Shown here in pieces: positions 1 to 7,363 of a DNA stretch of 7,501 bases. The DNA is from Candidatus Goldiibacteriota bacterium (GTDB lineage Bacteria; Oederibacteriota; PGYV01; DSYL01). The notes beneath the pieces were generated by a model. The model was not told the origin of the DNA, searched no databases, and saw only the letters and a list, made by a program, of their open reading frames with translations. The stretch is taken from the NCBI GenBank assembly GCA_026418955.1, contig JAOAAI010000094.1, positions 1-7,501 of the forward strand, written 5' to 3'. Numbering within the stretch: the stretch's first letter is position 1; every line of letters starts with the position of its first letter. The translations under genes and the position numbers were made by a program.

Positions 1-1
1 T

Positions 2-211
2 TTTTTTAAAAGAAAAAAATTAATTAACAATTTTTTAAAAGGTTATTTTAATAATAAAATTAAAAATAAAGATAAAAAAATAATATTTTTTTATCTTTTA
101 ATAATTTGCACAGGTTCAATTAATTATAAAAATAAAAAGGGTATAGATTATCTTGAAGAAATTAATAATCTAAATTATTTTTTAAAAAATTATTCAAAAA
201 TTTTGTTTTAA
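2..211 (+). CDS. 3' end of an unidentified protein-coding gene (5' part outside the window)
   Basis: Frame 2 is open from the first base of the window to a TAA at 209-211, giving 69 residues with no ATG, so this looks like the C-terminal end of a gene that starts left of the window. In DNA this AT-rich a stop is expected about every ten codons, so 69 open codons are unlikely by chance. The codons look coding (for example the stretch ICTGSINY and the stretch GIDYLEEI). The visible protein is Lys/Asn/Ile rich with one hydrophobic stretch (IIFFYLLIICTG, roughly residues 27-38) and a polar, probably helical tail (YLEEINNLNYFLKNY). I do not recognise the family. It converges on the operon that ends at 311 and is not part of it. 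Confidence that it is coding is moderate; function is unknown. Confidence 0.55.
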   Translation, partial: FFKRKKLINNFLKGYFNNKIKNKDKKIIFFYLLIICTGSINYKNKKGIDYLEEINNLNYFLKNYSKILF

Positions 212-251
212 TTTTTTTTAAAAAAACACTTTATCAAACTACTTATATTTC

Positions 252-281
252 TTAATCTTTCTATAATAAAATTAAGATTAA
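252..281. terminator. weak hairpin between convergent genes, possible bidirectional terminator
   Basis: TTAATCTT (252-259) and AAGATTAA (274-281) are perfect 8-base inverted repeats around a 14-base loop, inside the 99-base gap (212-310) between a plus-strand stop at 209-211 and the minus-strand operon's last stop at 311-313. The position suits a shared terminator. The stem has only one G-C pair and no immediate U-run on either side, so the call is weak. The rest of the gap is featureless A/T-rich sequence. Confidence 0.25.
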
Positions 282-310
282 ATTTGAATTTAATTTAGAT
301 TATGCTTAAT

Positions 311-2473
311 TCAATCACAAAAATAATATATATTTTTTATAAAATCATTATTTATATTTTTGTTTTTATTTTTTATTATCATAAAATATTCAATATTTAA
401 AATGTCGTTTTCTTTAAATTTTTTATAAAAATCATAATAATCATCTCCATAAAAATAAAAACAAATATTATTTTTATCATAAAATTTTATTAATAAATTA
501 TTTTTATCATTAATTTCAAAATATTTTTTTAAATCAAAAATATTAATTTTTTTATTTATAAATAAAGTTTCGTTTTCAAAATCAAATCTTTTTTTAATTA
601 AGATGGCTGAATTTCTTTCTTGAATAATTTCAAATAAATTTTTTGGGTATGAAAAATTTCTTGGTATCACTAATAAATCTATCTTTTTAAAATTTATAGA
701 TCCTAAATTTCTTTTATCATAATCTAAATATTTATTAATAATAACATTGTCTGAAATAAGATTATTATCCCATCTATCAAAAGAATAAAGATGAGGATAT
801 TTATAAGGAAAAAATAAAACAAAAGCCCTATTAAAATCTTGCGAATGAAAAGATAAGATATTTTTTTCCCAGTTTGATTCTTTCATAGCAAAAGAAGGAA
901 GAATATAATCCAATTCTATAGATCTTAAAAAATTAGTTTTAGCATAAATATGAGTTTCAAAATGAATTTTAATAAAATAGACTGATAAAAAAATATTTAT
1001 TAAAAAAATAGATAATAAAAAAATTTTTTTTATATTTAAAGAATCAAAATTATATAAATAGATAAAAAAAATTAAAAAAATAGAAAGATAAGAATAATAT
1101 CTTATTTGAAGATAGTTTAAAGGTAAAAATAGATCAATAATTATAAAAAATAGAAAATAAAATAAAAAAAGAGAAATCAGTAGAATATTTTTTTTATATT
1201 TTTTAAAAAAAATAAATAACAAATTAAAAAAATAAATAAAAACTAAAAATTTAAAGAATATATTTAAATTTATTTTTTTAAAGTAATTATATGAAAAAAT
1301 TTCTAGGCCAAAAAAATTTTTTAAATTAATTGCTAAATTATAACCCAAAACATCAACTTTATGTTGAAGTTTAATAGATTTCATTAATTGATTAAAAAAA
1401 ATATTTAATTCTAATTTAAAAATAAAATAAATAGAAAAAATGAAAAAAATTAAAAAAATGAAAAAAATTAAATATTTTTTTTCAATATTTTTTTTAATAA
1501 TTAAAATAATAAAATAAATAAAAATAAAAAAGATTATCGGAATTAATGATAAAAATAAAGAAAAAAAATATATTAAATAAGAAGCTATAATAGATGTTGT
1601 TAAAAAAAATAAATCTTCTTTATTTAAATTAAATTTATTTTCAATCAATCTAAAAAGTAATATTAATTTTAAAAATAAGACAAAAACAAAAACTCCAGAA
1701 TTAAAATGATCTCTTAATATAAGCAAAGAAAAAGATGGTATAAAAATTAATGGAAAAAATAAAAAAAATGATATTTTATTTTTTTTATTTAAAAATAAAA
1801 AAAATAAAGATGAAGTTAATAAGCTAAAAATTATAAAACTAAAATCAGTTTTTTCAATAAAACTTAAGGGAATAATTGAATCTAAAAAAGCTATAAAAGA
1901 ATGTAATCCTCTAGGATAATAAGTTAAAAAATAAAATAGATTATTATTTTTATTTAACAAATCAAAAAAATATGTTTCATTTTGAAGTTTAATTATAAAA
2001 TTATTATGATTATATAAATCAACAAAAACACCCCAAGAAAAAGGAGAATTTACTTTAAATATTGGATAATTAAAATAAATAGAAAAAAATATTGTTAAAA
2101 ATAAAGAAAAAATAATTTTTTTAAAAAAAATAATTATTTTTTTCTTATCATTAATAATTAAATTAAATTCATTTTTTAAAGAATTTAATCCTTTTGTAAT
2201 AAAAAAATATATAAAAAATATTATATTTATTAATAAAAAATTAACTATTGTTCCTGATTTATTATATGGAAAAAATAAATTAACAAAAACAGTAATGGGT
2301 ACTAAAAGAGTAAAAATCCAAATAAATTTAGAAATAAAAAAGAATGGATTTTTAATTAAACTTTCTTTATTATGAAAAAAAAGATAACTATAAAACAAAA
2401 AAAATAAAAAAATAATGATTGTATTTTTTAAATAAAGTTTATTGTAAAAATTTATTAAAAATTCAATTTCCAT
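311..2473 (-). CDS. polytopic GT-C-like membrane glycosyltransferase with a soluble C-terminal domain
   Basis: A 720-residue integral membrane protein, last gene of the operon. About 12-14 hydrophobic segments can be seen (for example near 18-33, 44-68, 76-93, 112-136, 211-228, 234-253, 257-275, 288-327, 334-352, 404-424, 428-450, 458-474, 481-501), followed by a soluble tail of about 220 residues. The loop after the fourth helix has an acidic-histidine motif, VDLYNH (D152, H156), then YYPRGLH at 185-191. This D...H / YP.G.H arrangement in the first large outer loop resembles GT-C transferases and large uncharacterised membrane families of that type, which use polyprenyl-phosphate sugars on the outer face of the membrane. 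I infer transfer of a sugar to a surface glycan. The start is ATG; the gap to the upstream gene is 42 bases and shows no ribosome binding site. The stop is TGA. Phe, Ile, Lys and Asn dominate. An O-antigen-polymerase-like role is less likely given the loop motif, but the substrate cannot be told. Confidence 0.7.
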   Translation of the reverse strand: MEIEFLINFYNKLYLKNTIIIFLFFLFYSYLFFHNKESLIKNPFFFISKFIWIFTLLVPITVFVNLFFPYNKSGTIVNFLLINIIFFIYFFITKGLNSLKNEFNLIINDKKKIIIFFKKIIFSLFLTIFFSIYFNYPIFKVNSPFSWGVFVDLYNHNNFIIKLQNETYFFDLLNKNNNLFYFLTYYPRGLHSFIAFLDSIIPLSFIEKTDFSFIIFSLLTSSLFFLFLNKKNKISFFLFFPLIFIPSFSLLILRDHFNSGVFVFVLFLKLILLFRLIENKFNLNKEDLFFLTTSIIASYLIYFFSLFLSLIPIIFFIFIYFIILIIKKNIEKKYLIFFIFLIFFIFSIYFIFKLELNIFFNQLMKSIKLQHKVDVLGYNLAINLKNFFGLEIFSYNYFKKINLNIFFKFLVFIYFFNLLFIFFKKYKKNILLISLFLFYFLFFIIIDLFLPLNYLQIRYYSYLSIFLIFFIYLYNFDSLNIKKIFLLSIFLINIFLSVYFIKIHFETHIYAKTNFLRSIELDYILPSFAMKESNWEKNILSFHSQDFNRAFVLFFPYKYPHLYSFDRWDNNLISDNVIINKYLDYDKRNLGSINFKKIDLLVIPRNFSYPKNLFEIIQERNSAILIKKRFDFENETLFINKKINIFDLKKYFEINDKNNLLIKFYDKNNICFYFYGDDYYDFYKKFKENDILNIEYFMIIKNKNKNINNDFIKNIYYFCD
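1435..1472. repeat. 18-bp tandem repeat (about 2.1 copies) inside a transmembrane segment
   Basis: The sequence repeats with a period of 18 bases, with core atgaaaaaaattaaa at 1440 and again at 1458. Read on the minus strand it encodes LIFFIF twice in a row, residues 335-340 and 341-346 of the GT-C-like protein. The repeat is in frame, so a gain or loss of one copy would lengthen or shorten the helix by six residues without breaking the gene. Confidence 0.7.
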
Positions 2474-2515
2474 AATTAATATTTTATTTTTTTAATATAA
2501 ATATTCTAACAAAAA

Positions 2516-3688
2516 CTAGATTTCATTCAATTTTTTATAAATTATTTCTGTTCTTTTTCGCCACGAATAATTAAAAATGTTTTTATAGATACAACTAATA
2601 ATTTTTTTCTTATTTTTTAAATCTAAAATTTTTTTCAAAGCTTTATCGAATTCTTTAAGAGTATTATCAAAAACATAAACGCCTTTAAAACCATAACATT
2701 CTTTTAAGTCTTTAGTCACCAAAACTAATTTTCCCATAGCTAGTGATTCAAATAGTTTTAACGGAGAAGTATTTTGTGCCACTTTTCCTTTTCTAAAAGG
2801 AATCCAAGAATAATTAAAATAAAATAAATATTTAGGCAAATCTTTAAAATTAACTACTCCTAAATAAAAAATGTTTTTTAAATTTTGATTAAGTTCTTTT
2901 AGACTTCGATCATAATCCAAACCTAAAAAAACAAAATTAATTTCGGGATGATTTTTAGCTATTTTATTTATCAATTTATAATCTAACCATTTAGCCATTG
3001 CACCATGATAACCAATTATTAATTTTTTTTGTTTAACTATTTCTATCAAATCTGATGGAAGTGGGTAATTTTTATTTGAATTAAAAATTCTTAAATCGAC
3101 CGCATTAGGCAAGTATATAACTTTATCTTTTGAGTAAAATCTTATAAATTCATTGACAAATTCTTCACTAGTACATAAAATCAAATCGGCAATTTTTGAA
3201 GTTTTAATAAAATTGTGTCTTTCTTTTAAAAATTGATATGTTTTATTATTTCCACAAATATCTACTGATATCTCATCAACATAATCATAAATAATTCTAT
3301 GACCCATTTTTTTATATTTTTTTAAATCATGAATAGTATTAATTGCTTGGCCTGAAATAAGATAAAACCATGAATTCTTTAAAAAATAAGGAACAGTTCT
3401 AAAATAACGACAAAGATAAAGATTTTTTTTTATTTCTTCAATTTTTTTATATTTAGAATAAACACTTGATGCTTCGAGATATAATAAAAAAATATTTTTT
3501 TTACTTGACAATTCATTTGCTAAATATTGAGGTCTTTGAAAAAGGGGATAATAATATTCAATTGAAGGTAGAAATATTATTTTATTCTTTTCAAGGCTTT
3601 TTTTTCTTATTAAATTAATATGATAATAATTAAAAACAAACTCTTTAATAATACCAAAAATTGCTCTAATTTTTTTTAAAATAACCAT
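2516..3688 (-). CDS. TuaH-like GT-B glycosyltransferase (second copy in the operon)
   Basis: A 390-residue soluble or membrane-associated glycosyltransferase of the GT4-like group that includes teichuronic acid enzyme TuaH. In the N-terminal Rossmann half are FQRPQ (50-54), typical of this group, and YDYVDE (134-139), which matches the group's YD.VD[DE] signature. The linker carries PNAVDLRIF (194-202). In the C-terminal donor-binding half are GYHGAMAKWLDY (226-237) and SPLKLFESLAMGK (308-320), where E314 sits at the place of the second glutamate of the GT4 E-x7-E motif. The first E is absent; WIPFRKGK occupies that stretch, as is usual in this group. The length is normal. ATG lies 9 bases past the preceding gene's stop, with no Shine-Dalgarno sequence. 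The enzyme should add a hexose or HexNAc from a nucleotide sugar to a growing glycan at the cytoplasmic face. Donor and acceptor cannot be read from sequence. It is a distant paralogue of the gene at 6143-7357. Confidence 0.85.
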   Translation of the reverse strand: MVILKKIRAIFGIIKEFVFNYYHINLIRKKSLEKNKIIFLPSIEYYYPLFQRPQYLANELSSKKNIFLLYLEASSVYSKYKKIEEIKKNLYLCRYFRTVPYFLKNSWFYLISGQAINTIHDLKKYKKMGHRIIYDYVDEISVDICGNNKTYQFLKERHNFIKTSKIADLILCTSEEFVNEFIRFYSKDKVIYLPNAVDLRIFNSNKNYPLPSDLIEIVKQKKLIIGYHGAMAKWLDYKLINKIAKNHPEINFVFLGLDYDRSLKELNQNLKNIFYLGVVNFKDLPKYLFYFNYSWIPFRKGKVAQNTSPLKLFESLAMGKLVLVTKDLKECYGFKGVYVFDNTLKEFDKALKKILDLKNKKKIISCIYKNIFNYSWRKRTEIIYKKLNEI

Positions 3689-3697
3689 AACATTAAA

Positions 3698-5068
3698 TTA
3701 ATTAGATATTTTTAAACTTTCTTTTAAAATCTTTAGCCATTTTTTTTCCCAAAATTTTAAGGAAAATTCTCTAACTGTTTCTTTTGCGTTTTTTTGCATT
3801 TTTTTATATTTTTTGTCATTATTTACTAAATTTTTAAGTGCCTCAAAAATTTCTTCAGCTGTTGGTTTTATTAATAATCCATTATAATTATTAATAATAA
3901 TATCTGTTAAACCTCCAACCCAAGTTGCAATTGGTACGCAACCACAACTCATTGCTTCAAGCAAGCTTAAAGAAGTACCTTCGGAATGCAAACTGGGAAC
4001 AACTACTATTTTTGATTTTTTATATATATCTCTAATTTTTTCAAAAGAAAATTTTTTTACAAATAAATTGTTATAGAATCTCTTTTTAAAAGAATTAATT
4101 TTATTAAAAATTCTTTTATCAACTTTTTCTCCACATAAATATATTTTGTAGTTTTTATTTTTAATCAAAAAATTATTTATTGCCTCTAAAAAGATTTCTA
4201 TACCCCTTGGTTCATATAAACTTCTAGGAAAAAGAATAATATTTTCTTTTTTATCTTTACCAGGTTTAAAATTAAAATAATCAAGATCAACAAAATTTGG
4301 AATATATATACATTTCATAAAGGCATAAAAATTTAAGGCTCTTAACCAATTAAGGGTAGCCGTATCAACAGAAACAATAATATTATGATTCATTATTTTT
4401 TCAAGATAAAATTTATTATTATCAATCCAATTTTGATAATTACCCGGAAAATCATTATAAAGTCCATGACTTATGCCAATAGAAAAACCCTCTGGATTAA
4501 ATTTCATTTGATAAGGTGAATAAATACAAAAATTAAAGTTTTCAGTAACTAATCTTTGAATTATTTTAGTTCCTTCATAAAAATGATCGGAATCAATACC
4601 TACTCCAATAACAATGTTATCATTAAAGATTGTTTTTTTAAAAAAATTTTTCGAAAATTGAAATACAATTCCTTTTTTATTAATTTTATTCATTAATCTT
4701 AGTAAATAAATTATGTATTTTTCATTGCCACCATAAAAATGATTATTTATTTTTTCTTTTAAAAAATTATTTGTAACAATTGGCAAGTAGTGTTCTTTTT
4801 TTAACTTTTTTATTTCCTTTTTAATTTTAATCTCAAGAAGAGTATATTGATTATTTCTCTTGGTTTTTTCAAAAAAGATTTTACTATTGTTTTTTAAAAA
4901 AAAAGGCAAAAACGCGAAAATTTTATCTCTTAGGTTAAAATAAATCTTTAATAATCTCCAGATTTTTCCACTTTCTATTTTAAAAAGCCTTTCCTTCAAA
5001 AAAATAATTTCTTTTTTTAATGAATTGTTTTCAATCTCTATTTTTTTGTAATAATCAATGTTTGTCAT
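3698..5068 (-). CDS. GT4 glycosyltransferase with N-terminal coiled coil
   Basis: A 456-residue GT-B enzyme of family GT4 (Glycos_transf_1 C-terminal domain). Residues 8-33 form a probable coiled coil (IEIENNSLKKEIIFLKERL), followed by a basic amphipathic stretch with IWRLLKIYFNLRD (36-48); many surface-glycan transferases carry such a coiled coil plus a W-R-L element before the catalytic part. PNFVDLDYF (257-265) marks the interdomain linker. R282 and R288 (RSLYEPRG) suit phosphate contacts with the nucleotide sugar. SEGTSLSLLEAMSCG (362-376) holds the E-x7-E motif, E363 and E371, and WVGGLTDII follows. The N-terminal half, apart from a GGNEKY element (113-118), is poorly conserved to my eye, so the acceptor is unknown. 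ATG overlaps the wecB stop as ATGA, suggesting translational coupling. Third-position G/C is clearly higher than in wecB, which may mean a separate origin. It likely extends a lipid-linked oligosaccharide at the inner membrane face. Confidence 0.88.
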   Translation of the reverse strand: MTNIDYYKKIEIENNSLKKEIIFLKERLFKIESGKIWRLLKIYFNLRDKIFAFLPFFLKNNSKIFFEKTKRNNQYTLLEIKIKKEIKKLKKEHYLPIVTNNFLKEKINNHFYGGNEKYIIYLLRLMNKINKKGIVFQFSKNFFKKTIFNDNIVIGVGIDSDHFYEGTKIIQRLVTENFNFCIYSPYQMKFNPEGFSIGISHGLYNDFPGNYQNWIDNNKFYLEKIMNHNIIVSVDTATLNWLRALNFYAFMKCIYIPNFVDLDYFNFKPGKDKKENIILFPRSLYEPRGIEIFLEAINNFLIKNKNYKIYLCGEKVDKRIFNKINSFKKRFYNNLFVKKFSFEKIRDIYKKSKIVVVPSLHSEGTSLSLLEAMSCGCVPIATWVGGLTDIIINNYNGLLIKPTAEEIFEALKNLVNNDKKYKKMQKNAKETVREFSLKFWEKKWLKILKESLKISN

Positions 5069-6138
5069 TTATTTTCAATAAAAAATAAAACTTTTTGGTA
5101 AACCTTTTCTCCATAAGGATTTTTCCAATTTCTTTTTTTATTTAACATTGCTTTAATTCCTTCAAGAAGTTTTTTCTCCTCGTTTCCAACCAAAATATTT
5201 GCACCAACTTTTATTGTTTCTGGTCTTTCTGTATTATAACGTAAAGTAAGACATGGAACTTTTAATATACAAGCTTCTTCTTGTAATCCACCAGAATCAG
5301 TTAAAATAATCTGAGCATATTTTTCTGTTAAAAGCATTTCCAAATAACCTAATGGATTAATAATTTTTATTTTTTTTTTATCAATATTAATATTGAATTT
5401 TTTTAAATTAATTTTTGTTCGTGGATGAATTGGAAAAATAATTGGAATTTTATATATATAAACTAATTTCTCTAAAATTTTAATAATTTTTTCTAATCTT
5501 TCTTTATTGTCAACATTTGATGGTCGATGTAAAGTTAAAAGAAAATATTTTGTGTTTTTATATTTTTCAACTAATTTTTTATTTTTTTCAGCAATTTTAA
5601 TATTTTCAAAAATAGCATCAACAATAGTATTACCAACAACAAAAATTTTATTTTTATCAATTCCTTCATTTATTAATATTTTTTTTTGATTTTTTGTTGG
5701 ACAAAAAAGAAAATCAGATAAATGATCAGTAATTACTCTATTTATTTCTTCTGGCATTGATCTATCATAACTTCTAAGACCAGCTTCAATATGAGCGATT
5801 TTTATTCCTAATTTACTACCAGTTAAAGCTCCAGCTAAAGTTGTATTAGTATCTCCTTGAACAATAACTAAATCAGGTTTTTCTTGAATTAAAATTTTTT
5901 CAATTTCAATCATCATTTTTCCTACCATTTCTCCATGATTTTTTGTGTTGTTTAATTTTAGATTATAATTTGATTTGGGAAGATTAAGCTCATTTAAAAA
6001 AATTTTATCCATTTCATAAGAATAATGCTGATTTGTATGAATAATAAAAAAATTTCCTTTATTATTTTTTAAATGTCTAATTATTGGAGATAATTTAATT
6101 ATTTCTGGTCTAGTACCTAAAATAATAGCAATTTTCAT
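5065..6138 (-). CDS. wecB: non-hydrolysing UDP-N-acetylglucosamine 2-epimerase (WecB/MnaA/WbpI family)
   Basis: A cytoplasmic enzyme of full family length (357 residues) with two Rossmann-like domains. It inverts C2 of a UDP-HexNAc, classically UDP-GlcNAc to UDP-ManNAc, feeding surface polysaccharides. Signatures seen: GTRPEIIK with K15; QGDTNTT with D96; HIEAGLRS with E118; MPEEINR with E130/E131; LHRPSNVD with H204; HPRTK with H238; TDSGGLQEEA (280-289); TERPET (303-308). D96, E118, E131 and H204 match the known catalytic Asp95, Glu117, Glu131 and His213 of E. coli WecB, so it should be active. The N-terminal block TNQHYSYEMD (35-44) and HGEMVGKMM (68-76) look more like the WbpI-type and archaeal-type branch than like Bacillus MnaA, so UDP-GlcNAc(3NAc)A is an alternative substrate. 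ATG lies 4 bases past the upstream gene, with no Shine-Dalgarno; the TGA stop overlaps the next ATG. No dehydrogenase gene (wecC type) is present here. Confidence 0.95.
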   Translation of the reverse strand: MKIAIILGTRPEIIKLSPIIRHLKNNKGNFFIIHTNQHYSYEMDKIFLNELNLPKSNYNLKLNNTKNHGEMVGKMMIEIEKILIQEKPDLVIVQGDTNTTLAGALTGSKLGIKIAHIEAGLRSYDRSMPEEINRVITDHLSDFLFCPTKNQKKILINEGIDKNKIFVVGNTIVDAIFENIKIAEKNKKLVEKYKNTKYFLLTLHRPSNVDNKERLEKIIKILEKLVYIYKIPIIFPIHPRTKINLKKFNINIDKKKIKIINPLGYLEMLLTEKYAQIILTDSGGLQEEACILKVPCLTLRYNTERPETIKVGANILVGNEEKKLLEGIKAMLNKKRNWKNPYGEKVYQKVLFFIENK

Positions 6139-6142
6139 ATAA

Positions 6143-7357
6143 TTAAAATTTTATTAATTTTAAATATTTATTAGATAAAAATTCCCATTTATTTAAACTA
6201 GCAATATTATTTCTTTTATATTTTAATTGATAATTATCTTCATTTAAAGCATTGTTAATTTTTTCTAAAATATTTTTTTCATCATAAAAATAGACATATT
6301 TTTTATATTTTTCTAATTCTTTTAATTTAGAAGTTATAACAGGTAATCCAAAGGCAAAATATTCAAAAATCTTTACAGGATTAATTGAATTTGTAAATTT
6401 ATTTATTTTAAAAGGAATAATACCTGCGTCAAAAGTTTTTAATAAATCACTAATTTTTTCATGTGAAATTTCGCCAAATAATTTTAAATTATGATATTTT
6501 TTAGCTAAAAAATTTATTTTTTGATTATTAACTCTTCCTGCTAAATAAAATAAAATATTTTTATTTTTAAAATAAATAAGACATTCTTCTAATTTTTTTT
6601 CATCAAACCACCAATTAATTTCTCCTATATAACCAATAATTTTTTTATTTTTTTTATTATTATTTTTTTGATTTTTCATTAAAAAATCTTTACCTAAATG
6701 AATAAATTCATTTGAAACTCCATTGTTAATTAAATATATTTTTTTTTCTTTATTAATTTTTTTTATTTTTTCTTTTAATAATTTAGATGTAACAACAACA
6801 CAATTTGAATTATTAATTATTTTTTTTTCTAAAATATTTATATCTTTTTTATTTTCTTTAAAAATTTCGTGATCATCTAAACAATCATAAATAAAAATAT
6901 TTTTATTGAAAAAATCAATTAAAAAATGCCAAAAAGGATGGGTAATAATAAATTTAAATTTTTTTATATAATAATCATTAATTAAATTAATTAAAGATTC
7001 ATAAATTTGATTTTTTCCTTTTATATTTGGTTCTTCTTGATATATAAAATAATTTTTATCAGATGAAAGCTTAACAATATTTAAATCATTTTTTTCATAA
7101 TAAATATGATAAAAAATATTTTTTTTAAGTCTAGATTTTGGATAAAAATTTGAATCAATATAAAAAACAGGTATTTTTTTAGAAAAATTTTCAGATAAAA
7201 ATTGCCATCTTTGTTTTCTATAAAAAAAATCAGTTATTCCAAAAACAAATATCGCTTTATCTATTTTTTTAGATTTAGGATTATTAAATTTTATTTTTAA
7301 CGGAATAATTTTTTCTATAAAATTTCTTATTTTTTTTCTAAAAAATATAGATAACAC
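6143..7357 (-). CDS. TuaH-like GT-B glycosyltransferase, first gene of the operon, GTG start
   Basis: A 404-residue glycosyltransferase related to TuaH and to the gene at 2516-3688. After a basic leader of about 33 residues comes the first Rossmann strand (KAIFVFG, 34-40), then RKQRWQFL (47-54), the counterpart of the family's QRPQ element, and YDCLDDHE (157-164), the YD.VDD signature. NNGVS (211-215) marks the linker. The donor half has GYIGEINWWFD (242-252), FDAGIIPF (309-316) and NPVKIFEYFAFGLPV (326-340), with E332 as the GT4 second glutamate. The start is GTG at 7355-7357: an in-frame TGA only 15 bases upstream (7370-7372) rules out a longer protein, and the next Met is residue 227. No Shine-Dalgarno is present; the promoter sits directly before the start. 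Third-position G/C is only about 3-5% in the first hundred codons. It probably adds an early sugar to the glycan; its donor is not known. Confidence 0.85.
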   Translation of the reverse strand: MLSIFFRKKIRNFIEKIIPLKIKFNNPKSKKIDKAIFVFGITDFFYRKQRWQFLSENFSKKIPVFYIDSNFYPKSRLKKNIFYHIYYEKNDLNIVKLSSDKNYFIYQEEPNIKGKNQIYESLINLINDYYIKKFKFIITHPFWHFLIDFFNKNIFIYDCLDDHEIFKENKKDINILEKKIINNSNCVVVTSKLLKEKIKKINKEKKIYLINNGVSNEFIHLGKDFLMKNQKNNNKKNKKIIGYIGEINWWFDEKKLEECLIYFKNKNILFYLAGRVNNQKINFLAKKYHNLKLFGEISHEKISDLLKTFDAGIIPFKINKFTNSINPVKIFEYFAFGLPVITSKLKELEKYKKYVYFYDEKNILEKINNALNEDNYQLKYKRNNIASLNKWEFLSNKYLKLIKF

Positions 7358-7363
7358 AAGAAA

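Noticed and set aside
212..226. T8A7 palindrome right after the plus-strand stop as a terminator
   Set aside because: There is no loop between the T and A runs and no G/C in the stem, and runs of this kind are common throughout the window.
2474..2515. Internal promoter in the 42-base gap before the GT-C gene
   Set aside because: TTGTTA on the minus strand has no good TATAAT partner at 16-18 bases; A/T-rich spacers of this kind produce weak matches everywhere.
3677..3693. Upstream ATG at 3693 as the start of the second TuaH-like gene
   Set aside because: It is in a different frame from the start at 3688 and ends after five codons, so it cannot be the start of the gene.
5507..5689. 60-codon plus-strand open frame
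   Set aside because: It lies wholly antisense to wecB, whose motifs are intact across this stretch; the frame has no start signal and reads as low-complexity Phe/Ile/Ser. It is a shadow of the real gene.
311..7357. Recoding of TGA as Trp or Gly
   Set aside because: All five reading frames are full length with no internal TGA, the tryptophans checked are TGG, and two genes end in TGA at sensible family lengths.
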